Below, in pieces: positions 1 through 11,300 of a DNA stretch of 64,000 nucleotides. Within the stretch, counting starts at the first letter, position 1. Every line of letters starts with the position of its first letter. The notes below the pieces were generated by a model. The model searched no databases. It had not been told where the DNA came from and was given only the letters and a program-made list of their open reading frames with translations. Source of the stretch: G965220825 sp965220825 (lineage in GTDB: Bacteria > Pseudomonadota > Alphaproteobacteria > UBA828); contig OZ244839.1 of the NCBI GenBank assembly GCA_965220825.1, positions 1-64,000 on the forward strand, in the 5' to 3' direction. Position numbers and translations under genes: made by a program.

Positions 1-2308
1 TGGTGACACGGAAGTTGGTCTCGCCTGGACGCTTCCGACGAATGCGAGCGTGCTGGGCGATGTCCAGGTTCGCTGGACGTCGACGCCGCCGCTTGGCAGC
101 ACGGATACGTGGACGGGTCTGGGCGACGCGACGGCGACGAGCTACACGGCGACGGGTCTGACGAACGGTGTGACGTACACGTTCGAGGTTCGCGTTGTTA
201 ACACCGCGGGGAACGGTGCCGCGGCGAGTACGACGGCGACGCCAGCGCTTTCGGTTCCGGGTGCGCCGACGGGTCTGACGGCGACGGCTGGTGACACGGA
301 AGTTGGTCTCGCCTGGACGCTTCCGACGAATGCGAGCGTGCTGGGCGATGTCCAGGTTCGCTGGACGTCGACGCCGCCGCTTGGCAGCACGGATACGTGG
401 ACGGGTCTGGGCGACGCGACGGCGACGAGCTACACGGCGACGGGTCTGACGAACGGTGTGACGTACACGTTCGAGGTTCGCGTTGTTAACACCGCGGGGA
501 ACGGTGCCGCGGCGAGCACGACGGCGACGCCAGGGCTTTCGGTTCCGGGTGCGCCGACGGGTCTGACGGCGACGGCTGGTGACACGGAAGTTGGTCTCGC
601 CTGGACGCTTCCGACGAATGCGAGCGTGCTGGGCGATGTCCAGGTTCGCTGGACGTCGACGCCGCCGCTTGGCAGCACGGATACGTGGACGGGTCTGGGC
701 GACGCGACGGCGACGAGCTACACGGCGACGGGTCTGACGAACGGTGTGACGTACACGTTCGAGGTTCGCGTTGTTAACACCGCGGGGAACGGTGCCGCGG
801 CGAGTACGACGGCGACGCCAGCGCTTTCGGTTCCGGGTGCGCCGACGGGTCTGACGGCGACGGCTGGTGACACGGAAGTTGGTCTCGCCTGGACGCTTCC
901 GACGAATGCGAGCGTGCTGGGCGATGTCCAGGTTCGCTGGACGTCGACGCCGCCGCTTGGCAGCACGGATACGTGGACGGGTCTGGGCGACGCGACGGCG
1001 ACGAGCTACACGGCGACGGGTCTGACGAACGGTGTGACGTACACGTTCGAGGTTCGCGTTGTTAACACCGCGGGGAACGGTGCCGCGGCGAGTACGACGG
1101 CGACGCCAGCGCTTTCGGTTCCGGGTGCGCCGACGGGTCTGACGGCGACGGCTGGTGACACGGAAGTTGGTCTCGCCTGGACGCTTCCGACGAATGCGAG
1201 CGTGCTGGGCGATGTCCAGGTTCGCTGGACGTCGACGCCGCCGCTTGGCAGCACGGATACGTGGACGGGTCTGGGCGACGCGACGGCGACGAGCTACACG
1301 GCGACGGGTCTGACGAACGGTGTGACGTACACGTTCGAGGTTCGCGTTGTTAACACCGCGGGGAACGGTGCCGCGGCGAGTACGACGGCGACGCCAGCGC
1401 TTTCGGTTCCGGGTGCGCCGACGGGTCTGACGGCGACGGCTGGTGACACGGAAGTTGGTCTCGCCTGGACGCTTCCGACGAATGCGAGCGTGCTGGGCGA
1501 TGTCCAGGTTCGCTGGACGTCGACGCCGCCGCTTGGCAGCACGGATACGTGGACGGGTCTGGGCGACGCGACGGCGACGAGCTACACGGCGACGGGTCTG
1601 ACGAACGGTGTGACGTACACGTTCGAGGTTCGCGTTGTTAACACCGCGGGGAACGGTGCCGCGGCGAGCACGACGGCGACGCCAGCGCTTTCGGTTCCGG
1701 GTGCGCCGACGGGTCTGACGGCGACGGCTGGTGACACGGAAGTTGGTCTCGCCTGGACGCTTCCGACGAATGCGAGCGTGCTGGGCGATGTCCAGGTTCG
1801 CTGGACGTCGACGCCGCCGCTTGGCAGCACGGATACGTGGACGGGTCTGGGCGACGCGACGGCGACGAGCTACACGGCGACGGGTCTGACGAACGGTGTG
1901 ACGTACACGTTCGAGGTTCGCGTTGTTAACACCGCGGGGAACGGTGCCGCGGCGAGTACGACGGCGACGCCAGCGCTTTCGGTTCCGGGTGCGCCGACGG
2001 GTCTGACGGCGACGGCTGGTGACACGGAAGTTGGTCTCGCCTGGACGCTTCCGACGAATGCGAGCGTGCTGGGCGATGTCCAGGTTCGCTGGACGTCGAC
2101 GCCGCCGCTTGGCAGCACGGATACGTGGACGGGTCTGGGCGACGCGACGGCGACGAGCTACACGGCGACGGGTCTGACGAACGGTGTGACGTACACGTTC
2201 GAGGTTCGCGTTGTTAACACCGCGGGGAACGGTGCCGCGGCGAGTACGACGGCGACGCCAGCGCTTTCGGTTCCGGGTGCGCCGACGGGTCTGACGGCGA
2301 CGTGGTGA
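1..2308 (+). CDS. Giant FN3-repeat autotransporter, upstream fragment (5' end outside window, ends at frameshift)
   Basis: This is an open reading frame that enters from the left edge and ends at a TGA at 2306-2308. It consists only of tandem 96-residue fibronectin type III domains; each unit contains GAPTGLTATAGDTEVGLAWT, a strand with VQVRW, and the typical FN3 end TYTFEVRVVN. The frame is lost because the linker between repeat copies 8 and 9 lacks the two bases GC after 2302 (normally GCGACGGCTGG, here GCGACGTGG). The same repeats continue at once in another frame to 24545, so this fragment and the next CDS are very probably one gene. The start codon and the Sec signal peptide expected for an autotransporter lie outside the window. 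FN3 domains in surface proteins usually act as adhesive or spacer modules; the function here is inferred. Confidence 0.85.
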   Translation, partial: GDTEVGLAWTLPTNASVLGDVQVRWTSTPPLGSTDTWTGLGDATATSYTATGLTNGVTYTFEVRVVNTAGNGAAASTTATPALSVPGAPTGLTATAGDTEVGLAWTLPTNASVLGDVQVRWTSTPPLGSTDTWTGLGDATATSYTATGLTNGVTYTFEVRVVNTAGNGAAASTTATPGLSVPGAPTGLTATAGDTEVGLAWTLPTNASVLGDVQVRWTSTPPLGSTDTWTGLGDATATSYTATGLTNGVTYTFEVRVVNTAGNGAAASTTATPALSVPGAPTGLTATAGDTEVGLAWTLPTNASVLGDVQVRWTSTPPLGSTDTWTGLGDATATSYTATGLTNGVTYTFEVRVVNTAGNGAAASTTATPALSVPGAPTGLTATAGDTEVGLAWTLPTNASVLGDVQVRWTSTPPLGSTDTWTGLGDATATSYTATGLTNGVTYTFEVRVVNTAGNGAAASTTATPALSVPGAPTGLTATAGDTEVGLAWTLPTNASVLGDVQVRWTSTPPLGSTDTWTGLGDATATSYTATGLTNGVTYTFEVRVVNTAGNGAAASTTATPALSVPGAPTGLTATAGDTEVGLAWTLPTNASVLGDVQVRWTSTPPLGSTDTWTGLGDATATSYTATGLTNGVTYTFEVRVVNTAGNGAAASTTATPALSVPGAPTGLTATAGDTEVGLAWTLPTNASVLGDVQVRWTSTPPLGSTDTWTGLGDATATSYTATGLTNGVTYTFEVRVVNTAGNGAAASTTATPALSVPGAPTGLTATW
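2302..2303 (+). other. 2-bp deletion breaking the FN3 array reading frame
   Basis: Every other linker reads GACGGCGACGGCTGGTGAC. Here GC is missing between 2302 and 2303, giving ACG TGG TGA. The frame closes at 2308, and downstream coding resumes in the frame that starts GDTEVGLAW at 2304. No slippery heptamer is seen, so programmed frameshifting is unlikely. A consensus or assembly error inside a near-identical array is the simplest explanation; a real loss-of-function mutation is the alternative. Confidence 0.9.
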
Positions 2309-2351
2309 CACGGAAGTTGGTCTCGCCTGGACGCTTCCGACGAATGCGAGC

Positions 2352-5300
2352 GTGCTGGGCGATGTCCAGGTTCGCTGGACGTCGACGCCGCCGCTTGGCA
2401 GCACGGATACGTGGACGGGTCTGGGCGACGCGACGGCGACGAGCTACACGGCGACGGGTCTGACGAACGGTGTGACGTACACGTTCGAGGTTCGCGTTGT
2501 TAACACCGCGGGGAACGGTGCCGCGGCGAGTACGACGGCGACGCCAGCGCTTTCGGTTCCGGGTGCGCCGACGGGTCTGACGGCGACGGCTGGTGACACG
2601 GAAGTTGGTCTCGCCTGGACGCTTCCGACGAATGCGAGCGTGCTGGGCGATGTCCAGGTTCGCTGGACGTCGACGCCGCCGCTTGGCAGCACGGATACGT
2701 GGACGGGTCTGGGCGACGCGACGGCGACGAGCTACACGGCGACGGGTCTGACGAACGGTGTGACGTACACGTTCGAGGTTCGCGTTGTTAACACCGCGGG
2801 GAACGGTGCCGCGGCGAGCACGACGGCGACGCCAGCGCTTTCGGTTCCGGGTGCGCCGACGGGTCTGACGGCGACGGCTGGTGACACGGAAGTTGGTCTC
2901 GCCTGGACGCTTCCGACGAATGCGAGCGTGCTGGGCGATGTCCAGGTTCGCTGGACGTCGACGCCGCCGCTTGGCAGCACGGATACGTGGACGGGTCTGG
3001 GCGACGCGACGGCGACGAGCTACACGGCGACGGGTCTGACGAACGGTGTGACGTACACGTTCGAGGTTCGCGTTGTTAACACCGCGGGGAACGGTGCCGC
3101 GGCGAGCACGACGGCGACGCCAGCGCTTTCGGTTCCGGGTGCGCCGACGGGTCTGACGGCGACGGCTGGTGACACGGAAGTTGGTCTCGCCTGGACGCTT
3201 CCGACGAATGCGAGCGTGCTGGGCGATGTCCAGGTTCGCTGGACGTCGACGCCGCCGCTTGGCAGCACGGATACGTGGACGGGTCTGGGCGACGCGACGG
3301 CGACGAGCTACACGGCGACGGGTCTGACGAACGGTGTGACGTACACGTTCGAGGTTCGCGTTGTTAACACCGCGGGGAACGGTGCCGCGGCGAGTACGAC
3401 GGCGACGCCAGCGCTTTCGGTTCCGGGTGCGCCGACGGGTCTGACGGCGACGGCTGGTGACACGGAAGTTGGTCTCGCCTGGACGCTTCCGACGAATGCG
3501 AGCGTGCTGGGCGATGTCCAGGTTCGCTGGACGTCGACGCCGCCGCTTGGCAGCACGGATACGTGGACGGGTCTGGGCGACGCGACGGCGACGAGCTACA
3601 CGGCGACGGGTCTGACGAACGGTGTGACGTACACGTTCGAGGTTCGCGTTGTTAACACCGCGGGGAACGGTGCCGCGGCGAGTACGACGGCGACGCCAGC
3701 GCTTTCGGTTCCGGGTGCGCCGACGGGTCTGACGGCGACGGCTGGTGACACGGAAGTTGGTCTCGCCTGGACGCTTCCGACGAATGCGAGCGTGCTGGGC
3801 GATGTCCAGGTTCGCTGGACGTCGACGCCGCCGCTTGGCAGCACGGATACGTGGACGGGTCTGGGCGACGCGACGGCGACGAGCTACACGGCGACGGGTC
3901 TGACGAACGGTGTGACGTACACGTTCGAGGTTCGCGTTGTTAACACCGCGGGGAACGGTGCCGCGGCGAGCACGACGGCGACGCCAGCGCTTTCGGTTCC
4001 GGGTGCGCCGACGGGTCTGACGGCGACGGCTGGTGACACGGAAGTTGGTCTCGCCTGGACGCTTCCGACGAATGCGAGCGTGCTGGGCGATGTCCAGGTT
4101 CGCTGGACGTCGACGCCGCCGCTTGGCAGCACGGATACGTGGACGGGTCTGGGCGACGCGACGGCGACGAGCTACACGGCGACGGGTCTGACGAACGGTG
4201 TGACGTACACGTTCGAGGTTCGCGTTGTTAACACCGCGGGGAACGGTGCCGCGGCGAGTACGACGGCGACGCCAGCGCTTTCGGTTCCGGGTGCGCCGAC
4301 GGGTCTGACGGCGACGGCTGGTGACACGGAAGTTGGTCTCGCCTGGACGCTTCCGACGAATGCGAGCGTGCTGGGCGATGTCCAGGTTCGCTGGACGTCG
4401 ACGCCGCCGCTTGGCAGCACGGATACGTGGACGGGTCTGGGCGACGCGACGGCGACGAGCTACACGGCGACGGGTCTGACGAACGGTGTGACGTACACGT
4501 TCGAGGTTCGCGTTGTTAACACCGCGGGGAACGGTGCCGCGGCGAGTACGACGGCGACGCCAGCGCTTTCGGTTCCGGGTGCGCCGACGGGTCTGACGGC
4601 GACGGCTGGTGACACGGAAGTTGGTCTCGCCTGGACGCTTCCGACGAATGCGAGCGTGCTGGGCGATGTCCAGGTTCGCTGGACGTCGACGCCGCCGCTT
4701 GGCAGCACGGATACGTGGACGGGTCTGGGCGACGCGACGGCGACGAGCTACACGGCGACGGGTCTGACGAACGGTGTGACGTACACGTTCGAGGTTCGCG
4801 TTGTTAACACCGCGGGGAACGGTGCCGCGGCGAGCACGACGGCGACGCCAGCGCTTTCGGTTCCGGGTGCGCCGACGGGTCTGACGGCGACGGCTGGTGA
4901 CACGGAAGTTGGTCTCGCCTGGACGCTTCCGACGAATGCGAGCGTGCTGGGCGATGTCCAGGTTCGCTGGACGTCGACGCCGCCGCTTGGCAGCACGGAT
5001 ACGTGGACGGGTCTGGGCGACGCGACGGCGACGAGCTACACGGCGACGGGTCTGACGAACGGTGTGACGTACACGTTCGAGGTTCGCGTTGTTAACACCG
5101 CGGGGAACGGTGCCGCGGCGAGCACGACGGCGACGCCAGCGCTTTCGGTTCCGGGTGCGCCGACGGGTCTGACGGCGACGGCTGGTGACACGGAAGTTGG
5201 TCTCGCCTGGACGCTTCCGACGAATGCGAGCGTGCTGGGCGATGTCCAGGTTCGCTGGACGTCGACGCCGCCGCTTGGCAGCACGGATACGTGGACGGGT

Positions 5301-8300
5301 CTGGGCGACGCGACGGCGACGAGCTACACGGCGACGGGTCTGACGAACGGTGTGACGTACACGTTCGAGGTTCGCGTTGTTAACACCGCGGGGAACGGTG
5401 CCGCGGCGAGCACGACGGCGACGCCAGCGCTTTCGGTTCCGGGTGCGCCGACGGGTCTGACGGCGACGGCTGGTGACACGGAAGTTGGTCTCGCCTGGAC
5501 GCTTCCGACGAATGCGAGCGTGCTGGGCGATGTCCAGGTTCGCTGGACGTCGACGCCGCCGCTTGGCAGCACGGATACGTGGACGGGTCTGGGCGACGCG
5601 ACGGCGACGAGCTACACGGCGACGGGTCTGACGAACGGTGTGACGTACACGTTCGAGGTTCGCGTTGTTAACACCGCGGGGAACGGTGCCGCGGCGAGCA
5701 CGACGGCGACGCCAGCGCTTTCGGTTCCGGGTGCGCCGACGGGTCTGACGGCGACGGCTGGTGACACGGAAGTTGGTCTCGCCTGGACGCTTCCGACGAA
5801 TGCGAGCGTGCTGGGCGATGTCCAGGTTCGCTGGACGTCGACGCCGCCGCTTGGCAGCACGGATACGTGGACGGGTCTGGGCGACGCGACGGCGACGAGC
5901 TACACGGCGACGGGTCTGACGAACGGTGTGACGTACACGTTCGAGGTTCGCGTTGTTAACACCGCGGGGAACGGTGCCGCGGCGAGTACGACGGCGACGC
6001 CAGCGCTTTCGGTTCCGGGTGCGCCGACGGGTCTGACGGCGACGGCTGGTGACACGGAAGTTGGTCTCGCCTGGACGCTTCCGACGAATGCGAGCGTGCT
6101 GGGCGATGTCCAGGTTCGCTGGACGTCGACGCCGCCGCTTGGCAGCACGGATACGTGGACGGGTCTGGGCGACGCGACGGCGACGAGCTACACGGCGACG
6201 GGTCTGACGAACGGTGTGACGTACACGTTCGAGGTTCGCGTTGTTAACACCGCGGGGAACGGTGCCGCGGCGAGCACGACGGCGACGCCAGCGCTTTCGG
6301 TTCCGGGTGCGCCGACGGGTCTGACGGCGACGGCTGGTGACACGGAAGTTGGTCTCGCCTGGACGCTTCCGACGAATGCGAGCGTGCTGGGCGATGTCCA
6401 GGTTCGCTGGACGTCGACGCCGCCGCTTGGCAGCACGGATACGTGGACGGGTCTGGGCGACGCGACGGCGACGAGCTACACGGCGACGGGTCTGACGAAC
6501 GGTGTGACGTACACGTTCGAGGTTCGCGTTGTTAACACCGCGGGGAACGGTGCCGCGGCGAGCACGACGGCGACGCCAGCGCTTTCGGTTCCGGGTGCGC
6601 CGACGGGTCTGACGGCGACGGCTGGTGACACGGAAGTTGGTCTCGCCTGGACGCTTCCGACGAATGCGAGCGTGCTGGGCGATGTCCAGGTTCGCTGGAC
6701 GTCGACGCCGCCGCTTGGCAGCACGGATACGTGGACGGGTCTGGGCGACGCGACGGCGACGAGCTACACGGCGACGGGTCTGACGAACGGTGTGACGTAC
6801 ACGTTCGAGGTTCGCGTTGTTAACACCGCGGGGAACGGTGCCGCGGCGAGCACGACGGCGACGCCAGCGCTTTCGGTTCCGGGTGCGCCGACGGGTCTGA
6901 CGGCGACGGCTGGTGACACGGAAGTTGGTCTCGCCTGGACGCTTCCGACGAATGCGAGCGTGCTGGGCGATGTCCAGGTTCGCTGGACGTCGACGCCGCC
7001 GCTTGGCAGCACGGATACGTGGACGGGTCTGGGCGACGCGACGGCGACGAGCTACACGGCGACGGGTCTGACGAACGGTGTGACGTACACGTTCGAGGTT
7101 CGCGTTGTTAACACCGCGGGGAACGGTGCCGCGGCGAGCACGACGGCGACGCCAGCGCTTTCGGTTCCGGGTGCGCCGACGGGTCTGACGGCGACGGCTG
7201 GTGACACGGAAGTTGGTCTCGCCTGGACGCTTCCGACGAATGCGAGCGTGCTGGGCGATGTCCAGGTTCGCTGGACGTCGACGCCGCCGCTTGGCAGCAC
7301 GGATACGTGGACGGGTCTGGGCGACGCGACGGCGACGAGCTACACGGCGACGGGTCTGACGAACGGTGTGACGTACACGTTCGAGGTTCGCGTTGTTAAC
7401 ACCGCGGGGAACGGTGCCGCGGCGAGCACGACGGCGACGCCAGCGCTTTCGGTTCCGGGTGCGCCGACGGGTCTGACGGCGACGGCTGGTGACACGGAAG
7501 TTGGTCTCGCCTGGACGCTTCCGACGAATGCGAGCGTGCTGGGCGATGTCCAGGTTCGCTGGACGTCGACGCCGCCGCTTGGCAGCACGGATACGTGGAC
7601 GGGTCTGGGCGACGCGACGGCGACGAGCTACACGGCGACGGGTCTGACGAACGGTGTGACGTACACGTTCGAGGTTCGCGTTGTTAACACCGCGGGGAAC
7701 GGTGCCGCGGCGAGCACGACGGCGACGCCAGCGCTTTCGGTTCCGGGTGCGCCGACGGGTCTGACGGCGACGGCTGGTGACACGGAAGTTGGTCTCGCCT
7801 GGACGCTTCCGACGAATGCGAGCGTGCTGGGCGATGTCCAGGTTCGCTGGACGTCGACGCCGCCGCTTGGCAGCACGGATACGTGGACGGGTCTGGGCGA
7901 CGCGACGGCGACGAGCTACACGGCGACGGGTCTGACGAACGGTGTGACGTACACGTTCGAGGTTCGCGTTGTTAACACCGCGGGGAACGGTGCCGCGGCG
8001 AGCACGACGGCGACGCCAGCGCTTTCGGTTCCGGGTGCGCCGACGGGTCTGACGGCGACGGCTGGTGACACGGAAGTTGGTCTCGCCTGGACGCTTCCGA
8101 CGAATGCGAGCGTGCTGGGCGATGTCCAGGTTCGCTGGACGTCGACGCCGCCGCTTGGCAGCACGGATACGTGGACGGGTCTGGGCGACGCGACGGCGAC
8201 GAGCTACACGGCGACGGGTCTGACGAACGGTGTGACGTACACGTTCGAGGTTCGCGTTGTTAACACCGCGGGGAACGGTGCCGCGGCGAGTACGACGGCG

Positions 8301-11300
8301 ACGCCAGCGCTTTCGGTTCCGGGTGCGCCGACGGGTCTGACGGCGACGGCTGGTGACACGGAAGTTGGTCTCGCCTGGACGCTTCCGACGAATGCGAGCG
8401 TGCTGGGCGATGTCCAGGTTCGCTGGACGTCGACGCCGCCGCTTGGCAGCACGGATACGTGGACGGGTCTGGGCGACGCGACGGCGACGAGCTACACGGC
8501 GACGGGTCTGACGAACGGTGTGACGTACACGTTCGAGGTTCGCGTTGTTAACACCGCGGGGAACGGTGCCGCGGCGAGTACGACGGCGACGCCAGCGCTT
8601 TCGGTTCCGGGTGCGCCGACGGGTCTGACGGCGACGGCTGGTGACACGGAAGTTGGTCTCGCCTGGACGCTTCCGACGAATGCGAGCGTGCTGGGCGATG
8701 TCCAGGTTCGCTGGACGTCGACGCCGCCGCTTGGCAGCACGGATACGTGGACGGGTCTGGGCGACGCGACGGCGACGAGCTACACGGCGACGGGTCTGAC
8801 GAACGGTGTGACGTACACGTTCGAGGTTCGCGTTGTTAACACCGCGGGGAACGGTGCCGCGGCGAGCACGACGGCGACGCCAGCGCTTTCGGTTCCGGGT
8901 GCGCCGACGGGTCTGACGGCGACGGCTGGTGACACGGAAGTTGGTCTCGCCTGGACGCTTCCGACGAATGCGAGCGTGCTGGGCGATGTCCAGGTTCGCT
9001 GGACGTCGACGCCGCCGCTTGGCAGCACGGATACGTGGACGGGTCTGGGCGACGCGACGGCGACGAGCTACACGGCGACGGGTCTGACGAACGGTGTGAC
9101 GTACACGTTCGAGGTTCGCGTTGTTAACACCGCGGGGAACGGTGCCGCGGCGAGCACGACGGCGACGCCAGCGCTTTCGGTTCCGGGTGCGCCGACGGGT
9201 CTGACGGCGACGGCTGGTGACACGGAAGTTGGTCTCGCCTGGACGCTTCCGACGAATGCGAGCGTGCTGGGCGATGTCCAGGTTCGCTGGACGTCGACGC
9301 CGCCGCTTGGCAGCACGGATACGTGGACGGGTCTGGGCGACGCGACGGCGACGAGCTACACGGCGACGGGTCTGACGAACGGTGTGACGTACACGTTCGA
9401 GGTTCGCGTTGTTAACACCGCGGGGAACGGTGCCGCGGCGAGCACGACGGCGACGCCAGCGCTTTCGGTTCCGGGTGCGCCGACGGGTCTGACGGCGACG
9501 GCTGGTGACACGGAAGTTGGTCTCGCCTGGACGCTTCCGACGAATGCGAGCGTGCTGGGCGATGTCCAGGTTCGCTGGACGTCGACGCCGCCGCTTGGCA
9601 GCACGGATACGTGGACGGGTCTGGGCGACGCGACGGCGACGAGCTACACGGCGACGGGTCTGACGAACGGTGTGACGTACACGTTCGAGGTTCGCGTTGT
9701 TAACACCGCGGGGAACGGTGCCGCGGCGAGCACGACGGCGACGCCAGCGCTTTCGGTTCCGGGTGCGCCGACGGGTCTGACGGCGACGGCTGGTGACACG
9801 GAAGTTGGTCTCGCCTGGACGCTTCCGACGAATGCGAGCGTGCTGGGCGATGTCCAGGTTCGCTGGACGTCGACGCCGCCGCTTGGCAGCACGGATACGT
9901 GGACGGGTCTGGGCGACGCGACGGCGACGAGCTACACGGCGACGGGTCTGACGAACGGTGTGACGTACACGTTCGAGGTTCGCGTTGTTAACACCGCGGG
10001 GAACGGTGCCGCGGCGAGCACGACGGCGACGCCAGCGCTTTCGGTTCCGGGTGCGCCGACGGGTCTGACGGCGACGGCTGGTGACACGGAAGTTGGTCTC
10101 GCCTGGACGCTTCCGACGAATGCGAGCGTGCTGGGCGATGTCCAGGTTCGCTGGACGTCGACGCCGCCGCTTGGCAGCACGGATACGTGGACGGGTCTGG
10201 GCGACGCGACGGCGACGAGCTACACGGCGACGGGTCTGACGAACGGTGTGACGTACACGTTCGAGGTTCGCGTTGTTAACACCGCGGGGAACGGTGCCGC
10301 GGCGAGCACGACGGCGACGCCAGGGCTTTCGGTTCCGGGTGCGCCGACGGGTCTGACGGCGACGGCTGGTGACACGGAAGTTGGTCTCGCCTGGACGCTT
10401 CCGACGAATGCGAGCGTGCTGGGCGATGTCCAGGTTCGCTGGACGTCGACGCCGCCGCTTGGCAGCACGGATACGTGGACGGGTCTGGGCGACGCGACGG
10501 CGACGAGCTACACGGCGACGGGTCTGACGAACGGTGTGACGTACACGTTCGAGGTTCGCGTTGTTAACACCGCGGGGAACGGTGCCGCGGCGAGTACGAC
10601 GGCGACGCCAGCGCTTTCGGTTCCGGGTGCGCCGACGGGTCTGACGGCGACGGCTGGTGACACGGAAGTTGGTCTCGCCTGGACGCTTCCGACGAATGCG
10701 AGCGTGCTGGGCGATGTCCAGGTTCGCTGGACGTCGACGCCGCCGCTTGGCAGCACGGATACGTGGACGGGTCTGGGCGACGCGACGGCGACGAGCTACA
10801 CGGCGACGGGTCTGACGAACGGTGTGACGTACACGTTCGAGGTTCGCGTTGTTAACACCGCGGGGAACGGTGCCGCGGCGAGCACGACGGCGACGCCAGC
10901 GCTTTCGGTTCCGGGTGCGCCGACGGGTCTGACGGCGACGGCTGGTGACACGGAAGTTGGTCTCGCCTGGACGCTTCCGACGAATGCGAGCGTGCTGGGC
11001 GATGTCCAGGTTCGCTGGACGTCGACGCCGCCGCTTGGCAGCACGGATACGTGGACGGGTCTGGGCGACGCGACGGCGACGAGCTACACGGCGACGGGTC
11101 TGACGAACGGTGTGACGTACACGTTCGAGGTTCGCGTTGTTAACACCGCGGGGAACGGTGCCGCGGCGAGCACGACGGCGACGCCAGCGCTTTCGGTTCC
11201 GGGTGCGCCGACGGGTCTGACGGCGACGGCTGGTGACACGGAAGTTGGTCTCGCCTGGACGCTTCCGACGAATGCGAGCGTGCTGGGCGATGTCCAGGTT

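Noticed and set aside
2290..2310. Programmed ribosomal frameshift
   Set aside because: No slippery sequence or downstream structure that is not also present in the other 42 linkers; a simple 2-bp deletion explains it.
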